A DNA stretch of 64,000 bases, from contig JBBISA010000010.1 of the NCBI GenBank assembly GCA_037441525.1, positions 1-64,000 of the forward strand, written 5' to 3'. Position 1 is the stretch's first letter; every line of letters begins with the position of its first letter. A program made the translations under genes and the position numbers. This DNA comes from SKVR01 sp037441525. GTDB lineage: Bacteria; Bacteroidota; Bacteroidia; Bacteroidales; UBA7960. Of this stretch, positions 1-7,767 are shown one piece after another. The notes under the pieces are model-generated. The model did no database searches. It worked only from the letters and a program-made list of their open reading frames with translations, and was not told the DNA's origin.

Positions 1-309
1 TAAAAACAAGTTATAATAACACTTCTAGTCATGTGGCAAGATGTAAATACCCTAGCTTAAAATATTTAATGAGGGTCATTTGAAAAAACGGCCAAAGACA
101 AATTTGAGATAAAATTGCTGAAATCTTCCCTACTTTTTATTATTCTTGCATAGCAGTGGTACTTCCAGTTAAAGCAAAATACTGGTCTTATTCGGAGTTG
201 ATGGCAATGAAAACCGGTATACGGGATAATATATCAGGTTTTATTTGTGAACTAACTGATGAAAAATGGCCGGGCAGGCAAGTTGGGAGCACAGCGTAAA
301 AATTGGAAA
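1..309. other. Left edge, no supported gene
   Basis: AT-rich stretch between the window edge and the end of the DUF4407 gene. A plus-strand frame stays open from about 108 to 299 and looks mildly protein-like, but it has no start codon near its beginning and I recognise no family in it. I treat it as non-coding or a gene remnant. Confidence 0.4.
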
Positions 310-1596
310 TCAACCTTTGGTCATTTGCCCTTCATTCCCAACTACAATGATTTCAGCAGGTTCGGGCTGGGGGTTATCCGTTTGTTCTTCCAGTGATGCC
401 TGAAAAGTTTCGGGAGCCACAGCCGGTTCCTTTTCAGCATCTTCAACCAGCTTTTCAATTTTGCTGAGTTCGTTCTTTTTCCATATTTCAATGGTTTTGC
501 GAGCCACTTCAATTTCGGCATCGGTCATTTCGCGCAGGGTGGTGCGATTCACTTCAAGCTCCCTTGCAATGCTCCCCTTAATTCGTTCTTCAAGAAGATG
601 AAGATTTTCGTAGGTTTCCTGCTCCAGTTTTGTCATTTCGCGCAGCCTGCTTTTGGCAAAAACATGCTCATGCTTTTCGAGCAAATCATCGTAGGGGCCA
701 CGGGGAGAGATTATTTTCGCGATAATGGGGGCTGTTTCAACGGCAATAAAAAGGAGAATAATAAAGAGGTTTGCCAGATATACAGCCCGGCTTTCGCGTG
801 TGAGCGTATTCAATGCTTCGATGCGGGCTGCAAAACCGTCGTAATTGTCAATAGTGGTTTTTTGCGTGTCGAACTCCTGCTGACGCAGAGCATACAATTC
901 CCTTATCTGGTTGTCGAGCCGGGCAATCTGTTCCATATTGCGATTGCGGGCAAAATCAAGGTCCTGCTGTGCTTCGGTAAGTTGCTGTTCCTTAATACGG
1001 GCATTACGACCAATGCCGGGTATTCCACTGGTGGCGTCGGTTTGCACCCCAAACCGCTCAAGATCGTACTCCTGTTGTTTCTGATTGCGGAATTCTACTT
1101 TTTTCCGTATTTCACTACGCAAACCATCAATCTGTGCCTGCCATTGCTCAATCTCGGGGAAATTGCGTTCAAGAGCCTCACGGGTTTCAAATGCCTGATT
1201 GGTTTTCTCCAGGTCGATAATCCGCAATATTTCGCGCTCAAATATTTTAAGTTCAAGGGGTTTTGAAATTACAAAAGCAAGTAAAACAGCCAGCACAAGC
1301 CTGGGAAATGCCATTCCGATCTCGCGCAGGAAATTTTGCCGCTTCTTCATCCCTGAAACAATAAAACGATCGAGATTGAAGATCATCAACCCCCAAACTG
1401 TGCCAAAAGCAATGGCTACCCATTGATCTCTGAAAACCGTATAAAGTGCATAAGATGCCGAAATACCTGCAAACAACCCAGTAAACATTACCGTTGCACC
1501 AATGCCGACATATTTGTTCGACTCTGAAGGGCAACGATGCAACAATGCCATGTGGGCTCCTGAACAAAACCAGAAAAAATTGCGGATTATCTTCAT
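310..1596 (-). CDS. DUF4407 membrane protein
   Basis: A 428-residue protein of the DUF4407 family, function unknown. The N-terminus carries three hydrophobic helices at about residues 31-54, 59-80 and 98-112, a long charged coiled-coil stretch (about 140-260) rich in Gln, Glu and Arg, one more membrane helix near 272-295, then a second charged helical tail ending in a Pro/Glu-rich segment. The motif 'FNLDRFIVSG' after the second helix is typical of the family. The layout suggests an inner-membrane protein with a large soluble coiled coil between helices 3 and 4. The ATG start sits directly before 'KIIRNFFWFCSG', the usual N-terminus of the family. It stands alone; the next gene upstream is about 90 bp away. 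Confidence 0.85.
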   Translation of the reverse strand: MKIIRNFFWFCSGAHMALLHRCPSESNKYVGIGATVMFTGLFAGISASYALYTVFRDQWVAIAFGTVWGLMIFNLDRFIVSGMKKRQNFLREIGMAFPRLVLAVLLAFVISKPLELKIFEREILRIIDLEKTNQAFETREALERNFPEIEQWQAQIDGLRSEIRKKVEFRNQKQQEYDLERFGVQTDATSGIPGIGRNARIKEQQLTEAQQDLDFARNRNMEQIARLDNQIRELYALRQQEFDTQKTTIDNYDGFAARIEALNTLTRESRAVYLANLFIILLFIAVETAPIIAKIISPRGPYDDLLEKHEHVFAKSRLREMTKLEQETYENLHLLEERIKGSIARELEVNRTTLREMTDAEIEVARKTIEIWKKNELSKIEKLVEDAEKEPAVAPETFQASLEEQTDNPQPEPAEIIVVGNEGQMTKG

Positions 1597-1686
1597 GGCA
1601 ATGATAATTTTATGAAGTACGATAAAGTTACAGAATTATTGCTCAGGTTCGGGCAAAATGGCAATAACTTCATTTGCCTGAATCAA

Positions 1687-2184
1687 TTACCAGTAGCGCC
1701 GGTTTTTGGCAGCTTGTTTGAGTTCTTCAAGTTTCAACCCATAATCGTACTGCAGATCTTCGTGAAGGCTTTTTAGCGTTTTTTCAATTTTCGCAATCTG
1801 ACGCTGGTACATGTTCGAAGTAACATTGTATTCATGTATGGGATTGCCGGTATTGTTCATACACTGGCAGAAAAATATTAACAATTCTATTTCGGTGGTC
1901 TTGTTTCCCGAAAATCTGATATAATCATTCACCGCCTTCAGCGCCTTGCGATAGGTTTTTTTTGCCAGGTACATGTTTGATGCCGCCTGAGCAATAATCT
2001 GGAATACTTCTTCCTTCACATTTTTAATAAACATAACCTGGTCGTCGGCTTCGAACAAGAGAAAGGTGAGAAGTTCCTTGTTTTCCTTACGGAAAGCAGC
2101 CATTCGGGTGCAAACGGCCAGAAGTTCCTTCTGGGTGAGTTGAGCAAGGGCAACTTTAATGTCGGAAATGGTGGCAGGCTTCAT
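1687..2184 (-). CDS. Uncharacterised protein, 165 aa
   Basis: I do not recognise the family. The protein is predicted soluble and mostly helical, rich in Lys, Glu and Leu, with no signal peptide and no membrane segment. Its start codon overlaps the stop codon of the upstream DUF3820 gene in an ATGA arrangement, so the two are almost certainly translated as one operon. The C-terminus is basic ('AAKNRRYW'). Codon use looks like that of its neighbours, so I take it to be a real gene. No function is proposed. Confidence 0.75.
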   Translation of the reverse strand: MKPATISDIKVALAQLTQKELLAVCTRMAAFRKENKELLTFLLFEADDQVMFIKNVKEEVFQIIAQAASNMYLAKKTYRKALKAVNDYIRFSGNKTTEIELLIFFCQCMNNTGNPIHEYNVTSNMYQRQIAKIEKTLKSLHEDLQYDYGLKLEELKQAAKNRRYW

Positions 2185-2405
2185 TTGTGGTTTCTTTTCA
2201 GGTCGTCAATAATTGATTGAAGGCCGTTGATCTTTATCTCATATACCGTATGAAGCAACATACCCAGCTTCCCCGCAGGAAAACCCTGCCGGTGAAACCA
2301 TTCGAGGTAATGTACCGGCAAATCGCTGATGATGTGTCCCTTATGTTGCCCGAAAGGCATTGGGGTTTTTATAATATCTACCAGAAACTGCGGGTTAATG
2401 TCCAT
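2181..2405 (-). CDS. DUF3820 family small protein
   Basis: A 74-residue protein with the DUF3820 signature 'MPFGQHKGHIISDLP' followed by 'YLEWFHRQGFPAGKLG'. Members are small cytoplasmic proteins of unknown biochemical function, sometimes labelled as quorum-sensing-regulated virulence factor-like; that label should not be over-read. The length equals the family's usual 70-80 residues. It is the first gene of a two-gene unit and its stop overlaps the start of the downstream 165-residue protein by four bases. Confidence 0.8.
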   Translation of the reverse strand: MDINPQFLVDIIKTPMPFGQHKGHIISDLPVHYLEWFHRQGFPAGKLGMLLHTVYEIKINGLQSIIDDLKRNHK

Positions 2406-2562
2406 GCATAATATTTTGAAGGCAAAGATAGAAAAAGGAGAATTGTCGCACTATTTACCCTGCCGTCATTAATAAAAAAAGCCCACCACCAAGCCTCATC
2501 TGCACCGGCGCTTTGAACAAAATTAAATTTCCAATTCAATAAAACACCCTGCCTTGCCACAC

Positions 2563-2588
2563 CAGGGACAGGTGGAGCCCTGTCCCTG
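2563..2588. repeat. Perfect 10-bp inverted repeat
   Basis: CAGGGACAGG at 2563-2572 pairs with CCTGTCCCTG at 2579-2588 around a 6-nt loop TGGAGC. It is GC-rich against an AT-rich background. No T-run follows on either side, so it is not a standard terminator. Confidence 0.6.
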
Positions 2589-2678
2589 TGGGTTCATTCT
2601 TGGGTTTGCAGTGAAGGCCGGCCAGGCCCTGCAAATACTGGTGGGGATTACATAATTTCCTTTTTTCTATTTTTCGCC

Positions 2679-2704
2679 TTGCTTTTTGTATGATCAAAAA
2701 GCAA
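2679..2704 (+). repeat. Solo hairpin related to the 18.5-19.1 kb element end
   Basis: The stem TTGCTTTTTG (2679-2688) / CAAAAAGCAA (2695-2704) with loop TATGAT is identical in its stem to the hairpin at 19035-19060, and the next two bases (CA) also match. The flank then diverges. It looks like an isolated copy or fragment of the same dispersed hairpin family. Confidence 0.5.
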
Positions 2705-2759
2705 CAGAGGCTGTCTCAAAAGTGGGGCAGCCTCATTAAGTTTTTCTAAAGCGGGGTTA

Positions 2760-2809
2760 AACCCGGCCAAGTCATTAGTTCATTGCATTCCTAATGACTA
2801 TTCCGGGTT
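2760..2809. repeat. Two-tier hairpin
   Basis: An outer stem AACCCGG (2760-2766) / CCGGGTT (2803-2809) encloses a perfect 9-bp inner stem AGTCATTAG (2770-2778) / CTAATGACT (2791-2799). Spacing between tiers is three bases on both sides, so the two stems can stack with only a small internal loop. Confidence 0.55.
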
Positions 2810-3146
2810 AAATAGCTTTGTTTAACCATGCCATTGAAACAACAAGTAATGCATAAATAGAATGAAAGGCTAAGTATATTCATAATAACCCGCTCAGAGC
2901 GGGAATAGTCAAAAACTCAGATGACTATATTTATTTCAACGCACCGGTTTTGCCGGTATTGAAGAATTGATTGATAGTATTCTGATAACGTTTGGGATAA
3001 AAACCGTTAATTGATGATTATGGTTTTGCAACAGGTTTGGATAATTACAAATTATCCTGTGTTGCGAGCGGCATTACAAATGCCACTCAGCCAGAGGAAA
3101 CAGGGAAAAGGATGATATACCTGATTATTGTATAAGCTGCCCGATT

Positions 3147-3182
3147 ATAAAAAAACCTGTTGTGCCATTGGGTAAACAGGTT
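3147..3182 (-). terminator. Rho-independent terminator of crtI
   Basis: AACCTGTT (3154-3161) pairs with AACAGGTT (3175-3182); on the minus strand the stem is followed by a run of seven T (complement of A 3149-3155). It lies 25 bases past the crtI stop codon. Confidence 0.75.
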
Positions 3183-3206
3183 AATAATTACTTTGGGAAG
3201 AACTTA

Positions 3207-4676
3207 TCATTTAGAAGTCCGGGCAATATGGCGCCCTACCATTTGTCCTGAAATAATAGATGGTGGCATACCTGGCCCGGGTAAGGTAAGCTGACCCACA
3301 TACCAGAGGTTTTTAATCTCTTTATGATGGATGCGAGGTTTCAGGATAGCAGTCTGCCGCAATGTATTGGCAAGGCCGTAAGCATTGCCCTTGAAAGCAT
3401 TATAGTCTTTAACGAAATCGCTGAGGCAGAAAGACTTTTTGTAAACGATCGACTCACGGATATCAACACCCAGAATATGCTTCATCCTATCGCACATCAT
3501 GGCGAAGTATTTTTCGCGCATCTCCTCACTGTCTTTTATTCCAGGAGCTAGTGGCATCAGCAGGAAAATGTTTTCCGAACCTTCGGGAGCAACCGATGGA
3601 TCGGTTTTCGATGGGCAGGAAACGTAGAACAGGGGGTCGGTGGGCCATGCAGGCTCGGTATAGATCTCTTTGGCATGGAGATCGAAATCGCGGTCGAAGA
3701 AAAGATTATGATGCTGCAACCCTTCTACCCTTTTATTTAAACCCAGGTAAAAAAGGAGCGAACTGGGGGCCATTGTCCTGTTTTCCCAGTAACGACGGCT
3801 GTAATGCTTGTATTTCTCAGGCAAAAGTTTCTGCTCAACGTGATGATAATCGGCCCCGGCAATCACATAATCGAATTTGTAGCTGCGTTTTTTTGTAGTG
3901 AAACCTGTTGCGCGACGATGCACCACATCAATCCTTTCGACCGGTTCACCCGTTCTGAACTCGACTCCCAGTTCTTTGGCAAGAGAAGTAAAACCTACAA
4001 TAATTTTGTGCATACCACCCATGGGGTACCAGGTACCCAGCTTCAGATCGGCATAGTTCATCAGGCTATAGAGAGCAGGAGTATTTTCGGGCGTTGCACC
4101 AAGAAACAATACCGGGAATTTCAGAATTTCGCGCAGTTTCCCGTTTTTAAATAGTTTTTCAATCTGTGATGAAATTGATGTAAACATTTGTAAACGGAAA
4201 ATACTTTTGAGCACCCTTGTATCGGCAAACTCCAATATTGAAAGACCTGGTTTCCATACAAATTCTTCCATCCCCACTTTGTATTTGTATTCGGCTTCTG
4301 CCAGAAATTTTCTAAGGTTTGGGCTGCTGCCGGGTTCAAGGGATTCGAATAAAGCTTCAAGTTCGGCGTAACCGGCGGGCATGGATACGATATCGTCTTT
4401 CCCAAAAACCACATTGTAAGAGGGGTCGAGTCTTACAAGATCATAATAATCAGATGCCGACTTCCCAAACTCATTAAAGAAGTTTTCGAATACCTCTGGC
4501 ATCCAGTACCATGATGGGCCCATATCGAACATAAATCCCTGAGTTTCGAATTTGCGGGCACGACCACCCAATCCTTCGTTTTTTTCAATCACTGTTACCT
4601 TAAATCCCTCTTTGGCAAGGGTACATGCTGCGGCGAGCCCCGAAAAGCCTGAGCCAATAATTCCTGCTGTTTTCAA
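3207..4676 (-). CDS. crtI: Phytoene desaturase-type carotenoid oxidoreductase
   Basis: A 489-residue FAD-dependent amine-oxidase-fold protein of the CrtI/CrtN family, which introduces double bonds into phytoene or related carotenes at the membrane. The N-terminus has the dinucleotide-binding motif GSGFSGLAAA (residues 8-17), then the acidic residue and 'GLGGRARKF' near 36-44 and 'FDMGPSWYWMP' near 51-61. The C-terminus shows the family's FAD motif 'GQLTLPGPGMPPS'. Length is normal. Translation appears to start with TTG, directly before KTAGIIGSG; no upstream in-frame ATG fits. No phytoene synthase or other carotenoid gene lies nearby, so the exact substrate is inferred from the family only. 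A terminator follows. Confidence 0.88.
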   Translation of the reverse strand: MKTAGIIGSGFSGLAAACTLAKEGFKVTVIEKNEGLGGRARKFETQGFMFDMGPSWYWMPEVFENFFNEFGKSASDYYDLVRLDPSYNVVFGKDDIVSMPAGYAELEALFESLEPGSSPNLRKFLAEAEYKYKVGMEEFVWKPGLSILEFADTRVLKSIFRLQMFTSISSQIEKLFKNGKLREILKFPVLFLGATPENTPALYSLMNYADLKLGTWYPMGGMHKIIVGFTSLAKELGVEFRTGEPVERIDVVHRRATGFTTKKRSYKFDYVIAGADYHHVEQKLLPEKYKHYSRRYWENRTMAPSSLLFYLGLNKRVEGLQHHNLFFDRDFDLHAKEIYTEPAWPTDPLFYVSCPSKTDPSVAPEGSENIFLLMPLAPGIKDSEEMREKYFAMMCDRMKHILGVDIRESIVYKKSFCLSDFVKDYNAFKGNAYGLANTLRQTAILKPRIHHKEIKNLWYVGQLTLPGPGMPPSIISGQMVGRHIARTSK

Positions 4677-4783
4677 TTACCGGAGTGTTATTATTTTTTA
4701 CTGATTGTTTTTTACCTTTAACAGCTTTTTTTTTCAATTGTTTTATCCCCAAGATTATTCATTAAAAAATCCGACATAATTCA

Positions 4784-5752
4784 TTGATCCGCAAAAAATA
4801 TACGGGAATAGCCATAGCCCTTGCATGGCCCCAAACCTGGTGCAAACGCCCCGGTGCATGGTACGATAATCTGATGCTCCTTCTGGGCTTCAGCAAAAAT
4901 CATTATTATAAAGCAGGCCATGCAGCCCTGGTGCTTATCGAAAAATCCAACGGACAATGCCATTATTTTGATTTCGGACGATATCATTCTCCCTTCGGTT
5001 GCGGCAGGGCAAGAAGTGCAATAACTGACACCGAACTTAAAATGGACATTAAAGCCACCCTTTCGAAAGATGGAAAATCCCTTAAAAACCTTTCCAGTAT
5101 TCTGGAATACCTGCATCAGAAGAAGGCTTGCCATGGCAATGGCGATTTATACGGGAGCTATTCAGAAATTGATTTTCAAAAAGCTTATTCCAAAGCCCTT
5201 GCCTTGCAGGAGCAAAGCCCCATTGCTTATGGCCCGTTTTTGTATGGTGGCAGTAATTGTTCACGTTTCGTGCAAAGTGTATTAATGGCAGGAAATCCTC
5301 CGGCAATAAACAGATTCCGGCTTCGGTTCTTAGTACCCCTTACCCCTACCCCGCTGTCAAATGTTTACGCTTTCACCGGAGCAGTGCGAATATCGGCAGC
5401 GCAGACCTGGCCGTTTTTTTATCCTGTAAGAAAGCTCTCGCAAAACGAATTGAAAACCACTAAACCCGCGCCGGTAAGAGTAGTTTCCATTCCGGAAACA
5501 GCTCAATGGCTTTCGGGCGAGGGGGCTGGCTCGTGGTTTTATCTCGAAAAAGCAACAGGGAACTGCATCAGGGTGGTAAGGTATGATGAGGAAGGAGTGA
5601 TGGAATGTGATGCTATTTTTAAGGTTTCGGACAACCAGCAATTCGATATCGAAACCGGATATAAAATCACTTACAATAGTGATTGTCTCATAGTTACCAT
5701 CCACCAAAACGGCTTAGTCATTCAACTGAAAAGAGCAAACAACAAAACTTAG
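4784..5752 (+). CDS. Permuted papain-like thiol hydrolase candidate
   Basis: An uncharacterised 322-residue protein. Two blocks stand out: 'AGHAALVLIE' with His46 near the N-terminus and 'GSNCSRFVQ' with Cys159 further on. A histidine strand preceding a cysteine helix is the order seen in permuted NlpC/P60 (YiiX/LRAT-like) papain folds, so a thiol peptidase, amidase or acyltransferase role is possible but only inferred. 'YFDFGRYHSPFGCGRARS' after the His block is a further conserved-looking stretch. The C-terminal third looks like a beta-rich domain. There is no signal peptide. The start is TTG at 4784; an ATG start would remove the first 30 residues. Its stop codon overlaps that of the convergent MOSC-MogA gene by four bases. 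It may belong to DUF6695, of which I am unsure. Confidence 0.7.
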   Translation: MIRKKYTGIAIALAWPQTWCKRPGAWYDNLMLLLGFSKNHYYKAGHAALVLIEKSNGQCHYFDFGRYHSPFGCGRARSAITDTELKMDIKATLSKDGKSLKNLSSILEYLHQKKACHGNGDLYGSYSEIDFQKAYSKALALQEQSPIAYGPFLYGGSNCSRFVQSVLMAGNPPAINRFRLRFLVPLTPTPLSNVYAFTGAVRISAAQTWPFFYPVRKLSQNELKTTKPAPVRVVSIPETAQWLSGEGAGSWFYLEKATGNCIRVVRYDEEGVMECDAIFKVSDNQQFDIETGYKITYNSDCLIVTIHQNGLVIQLKRANNKT

Positions 5753-6681
5753 TGTCCATCGAGCCCGTGGCGCATATAAATCAGATGCTCAATGGTTTTC
5801 AGGATTTCTTCCATGTATTCGTTTACTGCTTTAACACTTCCGGGCAGGGTGTAAACCAGGGTATCACCCATCAAACCGGCTACGCTGCGACTAAGAAGAG
5901 CATTGGGTTTCTGTGCACCATACTTTACTCTTATCATTTCCATTATACCCGGTATTTCCTTGTCGAGCCTGGGCTTTACAGTATCAACCGTAATATCGTG
6001 AGGGCCAATTCCTGTGCCGCCAGTTGTAATGATCGCATCGGAATTATTATGTAATGCGCTATCGAGGATCGAGTTAAGATAATTGGCATCGTCGGGGATG
6101 ATCGTGTTATCAACCTCTATCAGCCGGGTTTTGGTACTAAAGTGTTGATGTAAAAGTTCGGTAACCCGGGGGCCGCTGCGGTCTTCGTATTCGCCCTGGC
6201 TGGCGCGGTCGCTAAGGGTAACCACCTTAAAACGGAACACCCTTGGCTGATACTCCAGCACATCGCCCGGCTTAAGCATCCCCTTTTTTATCACCCTGGC
6301 AAATATCCCTTCCTTAGGCATAACACAATTGCCAACTTCCTTAAAAATGGCGCAGGAGGTGCCATGGCACTCTTTCCCTATCTGAGTAATCTCCAGTTCA
6401 ATATTCTTACCTACCAATCTGTCAAGGGGCGCTGTAGCAATAAGCTCGAGCCCTTCGGTGGTAATATTCTCGGCAAATTCGCCATACACAAGCTTGCGAC
6501 CAGCCTGCAATGAAAACCTGTCGAAACTTTCTTTACCCAAAAGGCTAACCTGCCTGTGCCACGGGCCGCTATGGGCATCGTCCTGAACACCGTAACGGGT
6601 TAACTGAATGGAATGTACCGGCTTTTTTACGGTACCCTTTTGTTCGGAGATATTTACTGATAATACTTTGACTTGGTGCAT
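5749..6681 (-). CDS. MOSC domain fused to MogA/MoaB molybdopterin adenylyltransferase
   Basis: A 310-residue two-domain protein of molybdenum-cofactor metabolism. Residues 1 to about 145 form a MOSC domain with 'ECHGTSCAIF' and 'GNCVMPKEGIFARV', the region holding the conserved Cys. Residues about 150-310 form a MogA/MoaB domain with 'LSDRASQGEYEDRSGP', the MPT-binding 'TTGGTGIGPHD' and 'LPGSVKAVNEY'. MogA-type enzymes adenylylate molybdopterin before Mo insertion by MoeA; MOSC domains are sulfur carriers or Moco-binding modules. The fusion suggests coupling of MPT adenylylation with a later sulfur or cofactor-handling step. It is the last gene of the moeA-moaA-moaC series, now separated from moaC by the GxxExxY insertion. 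Confidence 0.9.
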   Translation of the reverse strand: MHQVKVLSVNISEQKGTVKKPVHSIQLTRYGVQDDAHSGPWHRQVSLLGKESFDRFSLQAGRKLVYGEFAENITTEGLELIATAPLDRLVGKNIELEITQIGKECHGTSCAIFKEVGNCVMPKEGIFARVIKKGMLKPGDVLEYQPRVFRFKVVTLSDRASQGEYEDRSGPRVTELLHQHFSTKTRLIEVDNTIIPDDANYLNSILDSALHNNSDAIITTGGTGIGPHDITVDTVKPRLDKEIPGIMEMIRVKYGAQKPNALLSRSVAGLMGDTLVYTLPGSVKAVNEYMEEILKTIEHLIYMRHGLDGH

Positions 6682-6688
6682 TGCGGAT

Positions 6689-6728
6689 AAAAGTTGACAG
6701 AACGCTGATTACGCAGATTGTTATGATT
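6689..6728 (+). repeat. Left inverted repeat flanking the GxxExxY gene
   Basis: This 40-base segment matches the reverse complement of 7287-7326 at 34 of 40 positions by eye. It begins AAAAGTTGA and contains GAACGC and TTATGATT. Its outer end is only seven bases from the start codon of the MOSC-MogA gene. Confidence 0.75.
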
Positions 6729-6737
6729 TTGGAAATG

Positions 6738-6764
6738 GAACGCAGATGACGCGGATTGTTATGA
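6738..6764 (+). repeat. Second partial copy of the flank repeat
   Basis: A tandem partial copy of the left repeat, in the same orientation: GAACGCAG, then GGATTGTTATGA. Together with 6689-6728 it gives two copies on the left and one on the right of the GxxExxY gene. Confidence 0.6.
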
Positions 6765-6817
6765 TGATTTATTGAAATCGCCTCGTGGCTAAAGCCGAGA
6801 AACCTTGAAGATGTTTA

Positions 6818-7252
6818 TTATGATTTTGATTTGTAATTAGTTGAAAAGACTTTTCTTTTAAATTCTGGTTTCTTGCCAAAATTAAGCAGTAATCCAACTT
6901 CCTTATCGGTAGCCTTCAAATAATTAATCAATTGAAATTCATGCTCCTCACATAAGGCTTCTGCAGCTTTAAGTTCGATTATTATCCGGTCATCAACAAT
7001 TAAATCTGCAAAATACTCCCCCACTTTACTTTCCCCGTAAAATACCGAAATTGATTTTTGCTTCTCTACTAAAAATCCCATATCTGTTAATTCAAGAAAC
7101 AAAGCATTTTCATAAACCTTTTCAAGAAACCCGTAACCAAGTGTATTGTACACCTTGAAAAAAGCCCTAAGTATCCTTTCTGTCAATTCTGAATATTTGT
7201 AATTATCATGTCCTGTGGAGTTCATAATAGAAAGAAAAGATGTAAGATTCAT
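6818..7252 (-). CDS. GxxExxY family protein, PD-(D/E)XK nuclease-like
   Basis: A 144-residue protein of the GxxExxY family. The naming motif is seen as 'GYGFLEKVYENAL' (Gly, Glu and Tyr in register), and the nuclease-like core as 'FADLIVDDRIIIELKA', i.e. D...ExK in the order of PD-(D/E)XK folds, followed by 'EHEFQLINYLKAT'. Biochemical activity in the family is not established to my knowledge. The gene sits between moaC and the MOSC-MogA gene, is more AT-rich than its neighbours, and is flanked by 40-bp inverted repeats, so I infer it arrived as a small mobile or repeat-associated unit. It is in the same orientation as the moa operon and could be co-transcribed. Confidence 0.88.
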   Translation of the reverse strand: MNLTSFLSIMNSTGHDNYKYSELTERILRAFFKVYNTLGYGFLEKVYENALFLELTDMGFLVEKQKSISVFYGESKVGEYFADLIVDDRIIIELKAAEALCEEHEFQLINYLKATDKEVGLLLNFGKKPEFKRKVFSTNYKSKS

Positions 7253-7286
7253 TTAATCAGTCGAATAGCACTATTCAATCCAATAT

Positions 7287-7326
7287 AATCATAAAAATCA
7301 GCGCAATCTGCGTTCCATCAACTTTT
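7287..7326 (-). repeat. Right inverted repeat flanking the GxxExxY gene
   Basis: Reverse complement of the left repeat at 6689-6728 with six mismatches. Its outermost nine bases, read on the minus strand as AAA AGT TGA, encode the last two residues and the stop codon of moaC, so the repeat and the moaC reading frame are joined exactly. Confidence 0.75.
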
Positions 7327-7764
7327 GATTTTTTCGAGCAAGGAGATGTTTTCAATTACCATCTCCTTATCAACTGCCTTGCACATGTCGTATACCGTGA
7401 GCAAGGCCACGCTCACTGCAGTAAGGGCTTCCATTTCAACCCCTGTTTGCCCGTTACATTTAACAGTTGCTGTAACTTCAACACCTTCATCTTCCAGTGC
7501 AGCCTTAACTTCCACCTTTGTGATCTGCAGTGGATGGCACAATGGAATAAGATCAGCGGTTTTTTTTGCTGCCTGAATACCCGCAATTTCGGCCACAGTA
7601 AGCACATCACCCTTTTTCATCTGGTTTTCGCGGATAAGTTTCAGGGGTTGATGCTGCAACCTGATAAAGCCAATGGCAACAGCAGTGCGTTCCTGAATGG
7701 GTTTATGGCCCACATCAACCATCCGTGCTTTGCCCTGGTCATCGATATGTGAGAATTGATTCAT
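7318..7764 (-). CDS. moaC: Cyclic pyranopterin monophosphate synthase MoaC
   Basis: A 148-residue MoaC, which converts the MoaA product into cyclic pyranopterin monophosphate in the second half-step of Moco biosynthesis. The family core is intact: 'MVDVGHKP', 'MKKGDVLTVAEIAGIQAAK', 'LIPLCHPLQIT', 'GQTGVEMEALTAVSVA' and 'DMCKAVDK'. It follows moaA with a gap of three bases. The C-terminus is short after 'ENISLLEKIKS', and the stop codon lies inside the inverted repeat that flanks the downstream GxxExxY gene, so a few terminal residues may have been altered by that insertion. Confidence 0.95.
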   Translation of the reverse strand: MNQFSHIDDQGKARMVDVGHKPIQERTAVAIGFIRLQHQPLKLIRENQMKKGDVLTVAEIAGIQAAKKTADLIPLCHPLQITKVEVKAALEDEGVEVTATVKCNGQTGVEMEALTAVSVALLTVYDMCKAVDKEMVIENISLLEKIKS

Positions 7765-7767
7765 TGG

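Larger units (their letters stand above)
2406..3146. other. Hairpin-rich intergenic region
   Basis: About 740 bases with no convincing gene but dense inverted repeats: a perfect 10-bp stem at 2563-2588, a 10-bp stem at 2679-2704 related to the element end at 19035-19060, a 7-bp stem at 2707-2734 (GAGGCTG / CAGCCTC), a two-tier stem at 2760-2809, CCCGCT/AGCGGG at 2889-2903 and an AT-rich stem near 3038-3056. The mixture suggests decayed mobile DNA or non-coding RNA rather than coding sequence. Confidence 0.55.

Noticed and set aside
1..309. Gene fragment at the left edge
   Set aside because: The open stretch 108-299 has no start codon at a suitable place and no recognised motif.
2378..2560. 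Minus-strand 60-codon frame upstream of the DUF3820 gene
   Set aside because: It overlaps the DUF3820 start in another frame and covers hairpin-rich DNA; no homology recognised.
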